Shown here piece by piece: positions 32,901 through 46,700 of a DNA stretch of 64,000 nt (positions are counted from its first letter, which is position 1; every line of letters starts with the position of its first letter). Both the position numbers and the translations under genes were made by a program. The notes under the pieces were generated by a model, which made no database searches, had not been told where the DNA came from, and saw only the letters and a program-made list of their open reading frames with translations. Source of the stretch: Dendrolimus kikuchii (Eukaryota > Arthropoda > Insecta > Lepidoptera > Lasiocampidae); assembly GCA_019925095.2 (NCBI GenBank), contig CM034409.1, positions 8,616,501 to 8,680,500 on the forward strand. Reading direction: 5' to 3'.

Positions 32901-33549
32901 TATTGGACAATAAAGGGCCAGTATAACCACCACCCTTCTCCAAGGCGGATTGGCAGAGTTAACACATCAGATGTCTTGATGTGCAGGTTCCATGGCATTT
33001 ATCTTCACCATTCGCACATGGTAGTTGTAACAGTATGCACATAACGACAGAAAACTGCCTAAGTCGTGCATGTTTTCTTGGAGTTTGGGTATGCGAGCAC
33101 ACTAACCTCTAAACTATCGCGGCTTATAATTATTTAGTGTTATTCCCAAGTTATAAAGTGTATTTTATATTGTAGTTTCATCAAAATCTGTGTAGTAGTT
33201 TTTACGTAAGAGAGTAAAAAGTTTTCTAGTTTATAATAGTGCTTTTCATTTTTTTCCAGAAAATACTTCACCATCCACATATGTAGATAAAGTAACAGAT
33301 TTTGGCACTACAGATATATCACAGTTGAAAAATGATTTTCGGCAATCTATGAATGAAATAGCTGAAAAGATGTCTGAGGATGAACAAAACGCTTTTATAG
33401 AAGAAAGCAATAGAGTTTTTCTTATGAATAATTTGATTGTCAATTCAGTTGGTGGACAAAATAAAGTATTATATAGTTTGCTATATAAAGCTTCTGCTAT
33501 ATGTCTGGTTGTCGCTGGTGTTATTATAGCTTTAAGGATGCACAAATAA
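30000..33549 (+). CDS. HO: Heme oxygenase, four exons, C-terminally membrane anchored
   Basis: Heme oxygenase opens heme to biliverdin, CO and iron using electrons from NADPH-P450 reductase, on the ER face. Exons 30000-30099, 30382-30514, 31121-31332 and 33260-33549 join in phase with GT/AG borders and give 244 residues. The N-terminus has MRKATRKIHSISDAVVNAKF; His20 sits where the proximal heme-ligand His lies in the family. Exon 2 gives VWGGGLFVFYHIFGYLEDA. Exon 3 carries the signature AYVYHLYLGLLSGGQILAKK. Exon 4 has a polar linker and ends with a hydrophobic tail segment (about residues 218-240, ICLVVAGVIIAL) and a short basic cytosolic-type end, so it is a tail-anchored protein. The distal-helix Asp of mammalian HO-1 (Asp140 in LGDLSGGQ) is Leu here. 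A polyadenylation signal AATAAA lies at 33611. The gene converges with the lipid-transfer gene downstream. Confidence 0.95.
31380..31570 (+). repeat. Family D repeat (hairpin motif), heme oxygenase intron
   Basis: Begins GATAGATAGAGTCTTTATTG; carries TTATGCACAAAGGGCGGTCT and the decayed motif TTATTGCTAAAAAGAGATTTC with CTTCCAGCTAACC. Better copies at 50028-50165 and 59670-59790 keep the hairpin ATCGCTAAAAGCGAT. Confidence 0.5.
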
Positions 33550-33610
33550 GTATAAAGGAAATTTTAATATTGTGAGCTTTAAATGTATTCCTGTCTTTAG
33601 CTTCATTAAA

Positions 33611-33616
33611 AATAAA
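33611..33616 (+). promoter_or_regulatory. Polyadenylation signal of heme oxygenase
   Basis: AATAAA about 60 bases after the TAA that ends the heme oxygenase frame, followed by a T-rich stretch. Confidence 0.6.
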
Positions 33617-33619
33617 AAT

Positions 33620-34660
33620 ATATTTATAGTTTATTAAGTGTTATCACCAAAATTGTAGTTTTAATTTATGTGGTTATATTGCCCGTATTTGCAAACAATA
33701 ATCATGATTATTTCTATGTTTTAAGGTTTATTAACAATAGACAATACTGAAGCAATAAGGTAATTCGTAAAACTAAAACGTATAAGTTGTACTTTTTAAT
33801 TTGGAAGAATTATAGTTTCAAGGTTGTATTACGTAAGGTAATAGCTATTGAATTCGGGCTTTTTGTAGATATCTAGAAATACTGTTTTATAATTTGGTTT
33901 GTTTATTAAAGACTGATTAGTATTGCAGAAACCATTTGTTTTACTCATTTATCGCAAATACTTTTATTGAAATTTCTGACGCATACTTGAAGGTGATGAT
34001 TTGCGGAGCAATTTCCTTTAAAGTATGTAAATATATAAAATACTATCTGATGCCTGCGACTTCGTCCGCGTCACGATCGCGATGTAGAATCCTATCAGCA
34101 CCATCTAGTTTATTTAATATGATGATGAAATACGCTATGCTAGAGGTAAGGTTTTACTTTTTTGCGGAATCTTCTTTTTAGTGTATAAATTATTTTATTG
34201 TATGATGATACCGGCAATATCCATACTTAATTAGGAGCATAAGTTATATAATAAGCTGTTTAATTAATTAAAGTTTTTTTAACTATCCCACGGGACCTCT
34301 AATTTTTCGCGATCAAAAGTATCCTATATGTTGATCAGGAATGTAAGCTACCACCATACAAAATTTCATTTAAATCGCTCCAGTTGTTTCGGAGATTAAC
34401 CCGTACAAACAGACAAACAGAGAAACAAAAAATTTAAATGAGTTCTATTTCACTTTTGACATCCCCTGATGACTCGCTTTTTAACATTTTTTTCATTGTA
34501 CAGAAATTCGACCTCTACAGTTTTATTATATGTATAGATAAATATTGGTGAAAAGTGATAAATAGTATTCAACGAACAATTGTTTGCTTTGAAAATGTCA
34601 ACTCTGTTCAATGAAAATGAAAACATCTTAATAAACTTAAACACCATAAATTTAAAAATA
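33620..34660. other. Convergent intergenic gap between heme oxygenase and lipid transfer gene
   Basis: No gene seen. Bases 34050-34440 are a dispersed repeat (TGCCTGCGACTTCGTCCGCG, CTATCCCACGGGACC, CATTTAAATCGCTCCAGTTG), of the kind also at 490-660 and 38925-39290. Confidence 0.5.
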
Positions 34661-34662
34661 TA

Positions 34663-34668
34663 TTTATT
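34663..34668 (-). promoter_or_regulatory. Polyadenylation signal of the lipid transfer gene
   Basis: AATAAA on the minus strand 82 bases after the TGA at 34750; no repeat copy intervenes, so this is the likely mRNA end. Confidence 0.6.
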
Positions 34669-34749
34669 AATCATTTATGGCACACAAATATTTAAATAAT
34701 ATTTACAAGTGGTCCTACATTTTTCTACACTAATATATGTTAAATTTAA

Positions 34750-37700
34750 TCATCTGAAAGATGGAATGGTTGGTGTCTCCATAGCCATATCTATTAGTTC
34801 GATGTCGTCGGTGTTGAAGAGCGATATCTCCAGCTGAAAATGAAAACATTATTGAGGTGAAACTTCTATATAGACGTCTTAGGATTTTTCTGTCACGAAA
34901 TAGCGTTACGGCCGCGTGGAAGTGCATAAATGTAGACTAAACGTGGTGAGAGGCGGCATAATTTTAGAGTAGACTATAGAAGCGTTGTTTGGTTCCGGTT
35001 AAGAACTTCTTTCTTTTTTAAGTCGGTTAAAATAATAACGAAAGTTTGTCTCCGAAATCCTTCAATATGCGTGGTTCAACACGCTCTTGTACAATTTTTC
35101 CAGCCAATAATATATGGGGGGTTTCTGAAATAGTATCATCATCATTTTGGGAACGTTTTGAAACTGCAGAAAAATGTAAAGGCTGATTTGCTACTGACTT
35201 CAACATTTTCAATCTGGAATATCGCAGTGTCATCACTGATTTTGATGGCAGTTTGAAAATGCATGTTCTTTGTGTCTCATATTTAGTACGGTGGCGCTCG
35301 AACGGCGGTTAACCGCATTTGGTTTTGGTATTCATTATCGACTGAACGAGCGCAGAGGATAATCGTCTAGTAGACAAATATTAGTCTAGAGATTGTAATA
35401 ATTAATTATCATCGTTATAAAGTTACATTTGAAGTTTCACTTAAATACTGATGAACTAACTTTGGAACAGTATCAAAATAATTTACATAAATATAAATAC
35501 AAATAAATGTTTATTTCTTGAACATTAAACTAAATTAAACATTAATGCCGTGACCCGGAGATTGATATATAATCGAAAAGCTTAAACATATATAGTTATT
35601 AAGTTATGCATATTTTCTACATTTTAATTTAAAAAAAAGCAACAATAAAATATTTTTAAAATAATATAACATTTTATTTTATCGATGAGGTATAGTGTGT
35701 CTATATCGACTCCAATTTCTAATTGTATGATCATCGATAGTTCACGTAACTTTTTTTCTATTGCGGGAGCACAGCAAACAGGCAGACGGCCCACTTGATG
35801 GCAAGCGGTTATCATCGCCTATGGACATTTGCAACTCCAACGGTGCTACAAATGCGCTGCTGCTCTCTAAAGGAGACCTGACCACTAATGCCGGAACACA
35901 ACTCAAGGTTGGTATGGCGGCGTACTTTATACCAGGGGTGGTAGCCATCCAGTCGGGCAAATGCTCTACCACCTCGCTGTGGGTTGTTCTGTCGCCTCTT
36001 ACGACAGGCCGCAGGAAATTGTACTTTTTTTCCGTTCCGGCACGGATAAAAATAACTACTAAAACAATTTTGATAGATGCCAAATGTGGCTTTATAGAGC
36101 GGCCGAACTTATAATTAAAGGACTTATGGGATTCTGTCACACATTGTTGTGCATGTTGCAAGACTCACCAGCCTCTGTTTGTCCGCGCACGGCCGGCAAT
36201 GGAGCCGCCCCTCCCTGCACTCGCAGCGCGGAGCCTCCGCGCACGGCGCCGCCGACTGCGCCACTCGCGCGCCGACCACCGTCGAGAAGCGACGCGCCGT
36301 CGGACGGTCGCTCTGCAGCTTCGCACCGGCGAATATCGTGCCTTGGGGACATCGAAAACATGTTTAATGAAGAAGCCGTGAAAGAGCGCACAAATAATAT
36401 TAATCCGTTTGAGGACTATGGGGGGCCATCCACAAATTACTACACACGAATTTAATGATTTTTGACCCCTCCCTCGATCTTGTCTCAGCCGGTCACATTC
36501 GTGAGACTTCTCCCTCCCTAGTGTGACATCACGTATTTTGAAAATTTACATCATATATTAAATGTTGAAATGGGACGTCACGTAGTACTGTTATATATAG
36601 ATAATTTTGATTATAAATAAGTAAATAAATATACACCAATCGAACTATTTCTCTCGATCTCTGTCAGAAACAATAAAGAAGTTTCGGCAAGCGGTGATTT
36701 TAACAATAAAATCAAAAGTACCTTCAAAAACTTAACAATTTTACATTGTACATCATTCAGCGTCTTTTTAAGAGTACCGGGGTAGTACTCTTAGACACTA
36801 AAGAATTTTTATTTATTTCAATATGATCATTTATATTAGCAAAATATGTAATTTAATACTGAGATTGTTATCAGAGTTTTTCGTTGCATGTAAACATGCA
36901 TAAACGAGCAATCAACTTGCACACATATAAATCAAATAACATACCGTTGGTCTCCATAGCCAATGAAGTGCACAGCCCGAGCTTGTCTTTGGGCAACTTC
37001 ACTTGTTTCCTGAGACCGGCGTCACCGACTAGTCGTTCGTAGTCTTTGTTTGTGTACGCCAAAGCACTGTCCACACCTATATATTAAAGACATGAACCAA
37101 TTAGCATGGAGCCATATCTTATTTTTTATGTTATGTCAAACTATCTTGCAAAATAACTTCAATTTCATTTTAAATACAAATATTCTTAGACAGTACTTGC
37201 AAAACTTAAATGCGTCCTTGAAGTTTGTACAAGACAATGCGTAGAATACAAATATAACATTCATGCAGTGATACGTTGAGTGTGCATTGCACTTTCGCTC
37301 GTCCGCTGTCCCGACTCGCATAGCATCTTGTTCACACTTCTTACTGTTATTTGTAATAAACGTTAAAAGTTAACAGGTCCAGCGCAGTCAATAAACTAAC
37401 TTCTGTCCAGGCGCATTGAAATTTTGCAAATACTGTAAATGCAGCATAGAAGGTGAAATATTCTGAATAATTATTTGCATCACTAAAAAGCAGGAGACTT
37501 CAAGTTTGGAGTCAATAATTTTATTGAGCAAGTAAGTATGAAGAGTTTTAAATATGGTTTGGGACGAGTTGTGTATTTAACTAATATTATGTATTCTGAA
37601 TACTCGAATTTTAGACTAATATTTAAACAAAATATAAGCATCAAAAGCGCAAAGAAAGCCGAATCTTTATAACTGGAGGGTTTGAAATAGCCAAAGTGAC

Positions 37701-40700
37701 ATGCCTGAATCCATTTGATACTGGCTAGATGTACAAACCGTGCGAAGCCGTATGTAGAAAAGAAGAAGAATAAAGGCTTGCTTATTGAACATAGTGAGAT
37801 GATATTTATAGTTCAGTTTATTATGAAACTTTTAGGGGCAACTGTATTCCTTACCAAACAAATATTTAGATGCTCGCTTTTTGGACAGCATGAAGTCTTC
37901 GTCCATTAAGATATGTAATGTCACAGAGTTCTCCATCAAGTTGTGGTATATCGTGGAATAGTCCAACTGGAAAAATCACAAAGTATACACTATTTTGGCG
38001 CTGAATATGTTGATGGCGCGGTAGCGGTATTAAATAATCCGACTGAACAACACTCGTTTATTTCTTCTAGCAAAACTATATAACTTACGACGAATATAAA
38101 CAATAATATTACGATAACACATTAGCGCTGTCAATGGCAAGCGTACGACTGGGGTGCGTGTGACGTGGATCACCGATATTCGACCGCCGCTGCGCAAGCA
38201 CAGACGGCGGTGAGCCACGCTCGCACGTCGACGCCTCCGATCGTAGCTGTGCGTCGCGCTGGACACTAAACGCGCGTGAATTCATATCGTGGGAGCAGCC
38301 CACACTATAATTAGAATTCTCTAAACACTAATCTTGCTTTGATTGATTTTGGTTCCTGGCAAGTAGGGACCTACCCTAGGGTAATTGATTTTTCAAAATA
38401 ATCTAATGATACCATTTTAGTTTTCATCAAAATCAGTCCCGAGACTCAAATTGAGAATTTTTCGCTGTCTTATAGTTTTGGATTTAGCAACAGAGGCCCA
38501 CTTGAAAAATTCACCTGTATGGTAGGTAGTTTTCTTATTTTTAAGTTATACTAGCGGGCCCAGCAGACGTTGTCCTGCTCTGAAAAAACAAAAATCTAGG
38601 CCCTGATCTCAGCGCCACCTACCAGTTCCAATTGTGGATTTAAACCATCCGGGGACACCCACTTAAACACACGAAAACAAAATCACCAAAATCGGTCCAG
38701 GTGATTAGGAGGATTCTAGAACCCGATCTCAGCGCCACCTACCGGTTCCAACGGGGTAAAAAGTATCCTACGTCCGTCTCCTGGTTCTAAGCTACCTCCC
38801 CATCAATTTTCAGCCAAATCGGTTCAGCCGTTCGTGAGTTATAAATAGTGAAACTAACACGATTTTCTTTTATATATATAGATTATGTAACATTGTAAAT
38901 TGTGTAAAACAACTATAAATATATTACAAATTTCCTGGGACTTCGTCCACGCTTCATTTAAAATTCCCGCCGGAATCCCGAGACACAAAATACCGCGGCT
39001 ATAGTTTTAGTGAAAAATGTCGTAATAAGCTAATTTTTTATGCACTCGGACGACTTGAAACCGCTGCCAGTGACAAAACCACATTGGATATCGAACTTTT
39101 TTTATCAATCAGACCTTTTTAAATCACTTCCAGAAAAATTCTTTTTAAGATTTTAAGTCAGAGAACTTGCTGCCGATCAGAGAAAACCGCATCGAAATTG
39201 GCCCAGTCTTTACGTGAATCTCTAAGAGACAGACAAACAGACAAGAAACCTAAAAAAAATGCATCGTGTTCCCCATCGTTTATATAGTGTATTCCAGTTG
39301 TTTTTTTTAATAGCATCAATGTACAGACACGGCATGTTTAGAATTTTATAATATTATCGATAGATTATTCATACAAGTTATCTTACCCTCATGAAGGAAG
39401 TATCGCATTTAGAGCAAGGCATAAGTAGGAAGGTTTTTGTGACGCCGGGCCTGAAGGGCAGTGTGGTAGCAAAGCTCAAAGCATCAAAAATATCTGCCTT
39501 CACTGTCTTATTGCCACGTGCCTGGTCTGATTTCTCTGTAGAGGGAGAATAAAATTAAAAGACGAGTTTGCAGGCCTTTGTATACGTTTGAGTGATTTGA
39601 TATGAATAAATACTAATCGAGTATGTGTAACTTAGTATAACTCACTCACCAACTCACTGACTCACTCATGTGTGAGTGAGTTAAATAAAATAAAGCTCTG
39701 CGTTTACAGACTGGGGTGTATAGCCACATCTGCGGGATATGTCTTTAATACGACTCCATAAACAACATTTTGCCGGGCTCATACCGCTTGATTTTAGGTT
39801 AATGGATGATATTCTCACCACGATTATCCAAAACAGATTATTCATATCGGTGATCTTGGTGTATTAGTTTTCTTACGTTGTCCTATACAGTTACTAAGTA
39901 AATATTACAACAATAGTTATGGATTCACAAATACTGCCTACAGAAACATGTGTTACAGTTTACGAATAAATAATAAGTCTATTTTTTCGTAGGTTACAGT
40001 ACAGGAAAATAAAAAATATGGTGCACTAATTATACAATGATGTAAAATATTTTATATTTATTTTAATGTTTATAATATGGTAGTATAATAAAAGGATGAT
40101 AATAATAATTCAATTTAAATTATTTGAAAAAGTTGATTTAAAAAGTAATAATGGCATTACCTATGTTAAACGTGTCGAAATGTTGCGATATCTCAATGGA
40201 GTTAGTGAACACTCTGTTGTTGACGTACAGGGAGCGCGGACGCCGATAAACACCACGACCGCCAAAACCTACTACAGCGTATCTGTAAAAAATAGTAGAT
40301 AGTTACACGAGAGGTGAAAGTGACCTATTTAGGCATGAGATGGTTTGGCGCACGAACGTAGCGAGGGCGCTAATTTATTTTATATATTGCAGGAGATCAG
40401 CAGGCAGGCAGACGGCCCACTTCATGGAAAGCGGTTACCATCGCCTATGGACATTTGCAACACCAAAGTTGCTACAAATGCGCTGCTGCCCTCTTAAAGG
40501 GGACTGGAACCTGGTCACTAATGCCGGAACACAACTCAAGGTTGTTATGGCGACATACTTTAGACCAGGGGTGGTAGCCATCCAGTCGGGGAAATGCCCT
40601 ACCACCTGGCGAAATAATATAATAATAATAGTTCGAGTGCCAACGTCAAAAGTAAAATAAACGCTTGGAAACAATATATCGGTTAAAAATAGACATAAGC

Positions 40701-43700
40701 TCCATATAAGTTATGTCAAAATTCAACCGATTGTAAGGAAAGTGGATGAATAATAAGATACTAGCTGTTCCGGCAGACGTTGTCCCACCCTGAAAAAATA
40801 AAATCTGCAACCTGATTCCAGCGCCACCTACTGGGTCCAAATGTAGTGTTTAACCATCGAGGGACCCACTGAAATAAACACAAAAAATTTCATCAAAATC
40901 CTGGAACCCGATTCCAACGCCATCTACCGGGTCTAATTGTGAATCTAAACCATTCTCGAATCCACTTGAATAAACACAACAAGTTTCATTGAAATCGGTC
41001 CAGCCGTTTAAGAGGAGTTCAGTCACATCACACAGGCAAAGAAGAATTATACATAAGTATAAAGATAGGAACCGGCCATTAGTCAGCTCGTACGTACCTA
41101 TTATCACTGAGTCTTCCAGCCTGCAGTTTAGTATCGAAGGCTTCTACAAACAAATCCATGTTCTTAGTTTTCCTCAAGTTCCTGTTGCAATTTAACGCTT
41201 CGACTATAAACACGACGTCGGTGCTGTTGGGTGCGTCTTTGAGCATGTGGAAAGAGCCTTCTTCTATCACCTCACCTTTGGGTATAGAGCATCTGTCGAA
41301 AATGGATTACATGAAGTGGCTATAAATACTTAGCTACCAGACTATAAAATTGGCAAAAAATATCCCTATATTTAATTTGAAAATGTGAATATTTATCAAA
41401 AACGGACATTAAATTTTATTACATTCTTTGATTGTTTTAATTATGAATTATGTTTTTGTGTGAAAATGTGAGCTTTGTAGTAATATGTGATTTTTAGAGT
41501 TGCGTCAAGAACACCGGTGTTTTGGGTATGTCAATGATCTGTTATTTAGCAGAGTTGATACTGATGGTTTACATATATATATACATCTATACTCTATCTT
41601 TGTCTTTCCTGCACATACGAAAAATCAAAATATTGTTACATGCCGACAAAAGTGAATGCACACCTGCCTGCCATAAAGCACAGTTTATTACTTTCCCGCA
41701 TTTGGACTTCTTTTGTTTTCTTAGAAAAACAGTATATTGTGTATTGTACTAGTTTATGGCCTTCCGCAGGAATAATTAAGCAGGTGTGCGGATTATGTAT
41801 TTCTAGGAAATTAAGTCGACGATATGAGTGGGCACATTTATATTTGTGAAGTATAAAACGACGGCAGAATGGAGAGGGGAGGCAGTTGAGCGACGATTAC
41901 GATACGAGCAAGACGTATGTACATTCGATGAGCTATATAGTGACGGACTTTGCGCGTGTTAGTAAATCGTGCATCACGTTTGTACTGGTTGCGTTCAGTT
42001 ATATTTGTACCTGTGTAGTATAGTTCTAATAAATTCTATAGTAATTTATCCGTGCAGGAACGGAGAAAGAATACAATTTCCTGCGGCCTGGCGGCCTGTC
42101 GTAAGAGGCGACTAAACAACCCACAGCCAGGTGGTAGGGCATTTGCTCGACTGGATGGCGACCACCCCTGGTCTAGAGTATGCCGCCATAACAACCTTGT
42201 GTTGCGTTCCGGCATTAGTGACCAGGTTCCAGTCTCCTTTAAGAGAGCAGCAGCGCATTTGTAGCACCTTTGGTGTTGCAAATGTCCATAGGCGATGGTA
42301 ACCGCTTTCCATCAAGTGGGCCGTCTGCCTGTCTGCTGAGCTCCTGCAATAAAAAAAAAACCGTATTTTAATTCGGGTCCCGCACTCGTAACAATATATA
42401 TAAATAACCCATAACAACAGAGAGACTCTTTACATCAAGTTTAAATTTAAAATAGCTAATAAAATATAAGTGGTTAATTTTATAATTTATTTTATGGATA
42501 TATAGGTTTGCATATGACCGCTGTCTCACCTGATGTTGAGTGATGACGCAGTCTAGGATGGAGCACGCTTATCTAGAAGATACCTATTCACTCGTGACTT
42601 GAAGACTTCAATATTGTATTTTTTAAGAAAAACAGAGACCGGCAAATTATTATACTCTTCGACAGTGCCCACTGATTGGTTTGTGCCACCATACAATGGT
42701 GGAGCAAACCGGTACGTCTGGTTGTTTGATAGTAAAATGGGGATGGAAGAACCAGCTCGTACAGTTTTAAGGAACACTCCCCGAGATGTATCCCATAGAA
42801 GACAGATAGCCCCGCGATCTTGCGTCGCACGCAAAATTATTTATTCTTAAGTCTATATTTGAATAAAGCAAAGAAGTTATAATATGACATTATTTGGTAA
42901 AGACGTCTTCCGAAAAGGAAAGAAACTGTTGGAAGACAGAAAGATTCGGTACTCACTGCAGGCAGTGGTCAGGCATGTGTATGGGCACGTGTTGCTGCTC
43001 GCACAGTTCGAGGTAGGCACTCGCCAGCGCGCACGCCTCTACGCCGTCCTGGCATTCGCGGAAGAACGGCAAAGCGTCGATCTGAAAATAAATCACAATA
43101 AATAGTTACATTAATAAACAACTTATACAATTTAACATTTTCTTAAGTTTTCGCGAGTTGTATACATAACAAAAATACGTTTTAACGGTTTTAAGCGCGG
43201 TAATTTTATTTGATTTTGGATATTCCAACGTTTCGGCCACTTTTCAGTGGCCGCGATCACGGAAGACAAAGATGTCAATTGTTAACGAGTATTGTTAGTT
43301 TTATTTAGCCTACCGCCAACTTGTTCATTTCAATTATTTAGTTGAAATTTTGTTGATGGTTTTTATATACTCTATGGGAGCCTATTCTAATTTACCATCG
43401 TTTCGCAACATATTATGGCTTGAAGAGAAGAAGCGGCTCAAGAAACTCTTCAGCAAACATGCCTAGCTCTAATAATTGTATATAATTTTAAAATGGGTGG
43501 AAGGAAAATAAAAGAAATTATCAGTCAAGTTGGTTTGTGTTCCGTTGCACGCAGAAAGAGCTCACAGTGTTGTGAGGTCTGGCATTTGGTTTTTGCTGTG
43601 TTTGGGTCTTAATAGTTTTGTAGGTGGTACTTGCCAACCATCTTCTCTATTGAAATTTGGGTGTTTTTTGATTTCAATAGCCTCACGCATCATTATAGGT

Positions 43701-46700
43701 ATGAAACGATTCTCTTTCGCGAGGATTTGAATCACTACATCAGATTCGATAAGCCACTACCAGAAAACTCGCTAAAACTCGAGAACGGCTGGACTGATTT
43801 GGCTTATTTTGGTTTTGAATTATTTGTCGAAGTCTAGGGAAGGTTTAAAAGGTGAGTAAATATGAAAAAAATGCTTGGAATATAGTAAAAACAACAATTT
43901 CGCTTTCCCTTAGAAACTTTTCCTACCTGTCAAACATTTGATGTTCGTCCTGTCGATTAAAAATGAATTAAAAAGTCGTTAAGAAATCAAACTAAATATA
44001 AAAGTGAAGTTTTTTTTTTCATTTTTTGGTTTTGAATGTCAAACGTTTGATGTCGACCCGTCACGGTAGTTCAGAAATCAACGTTTTATTGATTCTGAGG
44101 CGGTACGAAGTTTGCTCAGCTAGTCTATATATATATATATAAAAACTCCCTGTTACAGTGTTTGACCGCGTTGAACTAAGAAACTACTCAAGCGATTTTG
44201 ATGAATTTTTTTGTGTGTATTTGAGTGACCCCTCAGATATGATTAGATTCACAATTGGAACCGATAGGAGGCACTAAATTTAGGTTCTAGATTTTTATTT
44301 TTTCAGGGCAAGAGAACGTCTGATGGAACCGCTAGTTATATATAAGGTGTTTTAGGGTAATTTGAAAAATGGGCATTTTGCAAAAATTCGATTTTCTATT
44401 ACACTAGGCAAAATGTTTTGTTGTGAACACTCTAAATGCTGTGTTATATAAATCTCTTGTTTCATTGTTATCAGGTATATTACAATAGTTCTACATTTTT
44501 TTTCTTTTTTATACCTTACTTGACTTAACTTTAGTGTGTTGATTTCAATGTGAAAAAATACTTTATACAAATGCGAACATTCATAGACATAGACAACATT
44601 TTTTGTTCACCAAAACAACAAATACAAAAAAATGTACAACAAGACAATAGTTACTTGGTAAAACAAAAGGCGGCTTTATCGCTAAAAGCGATCTCTTCCA
44701 GGCAACCTGACTCAAAGGAAATTCTTAAATTACCTGTAATTATTATGCAACAAAGAAAAGGAAAAAAGAAAAATATGACATACATGGACAGCAGCTTAGT
44801 CTATTGTGAACTAGCACATACATTATTGCATAAAACTTACATAATGATTCCTAAGTGAATTTTTAAATATGGCAAAAGATTTAGCTTTTCTGACATCAGT
44901 GGGCAAAGAGTTCCAAAGTAAGACAGCCTGCACGGTAGTCATCAATACACACGTGTATCATACGACGTTTTTCAACACACTTGTGAATAAAATAACAACA
45001 AAAACTCATTTTATTTAGTAGATAAAAAAAAGTTATATATGAGTGAAAGTTTTATTTATTAAACACGTACGAGTTAAAATTATCTATTTAAATAAGAAGT
45101 TGCATGAAATGAGCAAGCAATAGGAACATTAATTTATTTGTTCTATAGAACACGATCTTTTTTTTTTAATAAAAACTTTTTTAAGAACAAAGCAACTCAA
45201 CCAATAAAATTAAAAAAAAAATCTATAACTCACTAGTGAGTTATAATGTTTTTTACTCACAGTTTGATTATGGGTGTCATTCTGTGCCTAATTGCGGTGA
45301 CCATAGAGCCACTTTATGAGCAAGTGTGTTGAAATAGTACATTATGGTACTAGTGTGTAACATTGGTGATTACCGCCGAGGCGCCATTGAGACTCGAGCC
45401 GTAGGCGAGGGTCTTAAGAGAGCCGAGGACGGTAATCATCAATACACACGTGTATCATACGACGTTTTTCAACACACTTGTGAATAAAATAACAACAAAA
45501 ACTCATTTTATTTAGTAGATAAAAAAAAGTTATATATAAGAGTGAAAGTTTTATTTATTAAACACGTACGAGTTAAAATTATCTATTTAAATAAGAATTT
45601 GCATGAAATGAGCAAGCAATAGGAACATTAATTTATTTGTTCTATAGAACACGATCTTTTTTTTTTTTAATAAAAACTTTTTTAAGAACAAAGCAACTCA
45701 ACCAATAAAATTTAAAAAAAAAAATCTATAACTCACTAGTGAGTTATAATGTTTTTTACTCACAGTTTGATAATGGGTGTCATTCTGTGCCTAATTGCGG
45801 TGACCATAGAGCCACTTTATGAGCAAGTGTGTTGAAAAAACTTATATACCACTACACTGAAGGCAAACTTTGTTTGTAATAAAAAATCCAAATACTCACA
45901 ACAGAGAAGCAAGGATGTAACGGTGAGACCTTATTCTGGAAGAACTTCTCACACTGCGTGTCGTTTTTCATTTCATGGTTCTCGATCATTCGCGTCGTGG
46001 GTTGTGGGTCCAAGTTCCAGCTGTGTCCCAAAATAGGGATGGAAGTCGTGAACGTATTGTTAGGGAGTTGGAAGTCGTCGTATTGCTCGTTATTGTATGT
46101 ACCGAATAGGCCGCCTAAGCTTGCGTAGTACCAACCTGAGAAAATTAAAATATTAAATTTTTGTAAGTTGGTTTAGTTATGAAGTTTTTATTTTTTTGGG
46201 TTCCGTACCAATTTTTGCTAAAACCTTTATGAAATCGTCATTTTCATGCATTCGGCTGTCTTTGTTTGTCACAGTCATTTTTCTCGAAACTACTAGGGAG
46301 GTATAGTCTACATAGCGCTATAAAGTTAGCTAGCCAAATGAAAGAAAATAATTAAGTGGATTCTGTGAGATTGTTGTGGCCGTCATACATCTAAGGGTCA
46401 AAAAAGCTTTTTTCTTCAGTGTACATAGTCGTGTGGGGTATCGTCAGTCAGATCTTGAAAAATTGTTTTTTATCAACTTTTTTAACCAAATCAATAGTGT
46501 CGAAATAGCTCCCAAAAAGTGAAAATCGTCTCTTCCACCCCTTTGTAATTTTTTAAACAAAGTTGAAAATTTTGATGAAATTAAGAGAGAAGAGCTCATA
46601 AAGATACAATTTCTTGCGGCCTGTCGTAAGAGCCGACAAAATAACCCACAGCCAGATGGTAGGGCATTTGCCCGACTGGATGGCTACCACCCCTGGTCTT

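Larger units (their letters stand above)
37855..41292 (-). other. vWA-like domain exons of the lipid transfer protein
   Basis: Exons 41292-41098, 40282-40161, 39535-39387 and 37966-37855. They read STDVVFIVEALNCNRNL (beta-1), helix to SDNRYAVVGFGGRGVY (beta-2, VGFGG), VKADIFDALSFATTLPFRPGVTKTFLLMPCSKC (helix plus strand), then YSTIYHNLMENSVTLHILM. This is the order of a vWA Rossmann-like fold. The metal-site D-x-S-x-S is replaced by V-E-A-L-N, so metal-dependent ligand binding is unlikely. Fold assignment is by pattern only. Confidence 0.65.

Noticed and set aside
41820..42400. LTR or promoter split by a family A copy (GTATAAAACG, AATAAATTC)
   Set aside because: Suggestive only; no matching second LTR or target duplication was seen, so it is mentioned only under the family A copy.
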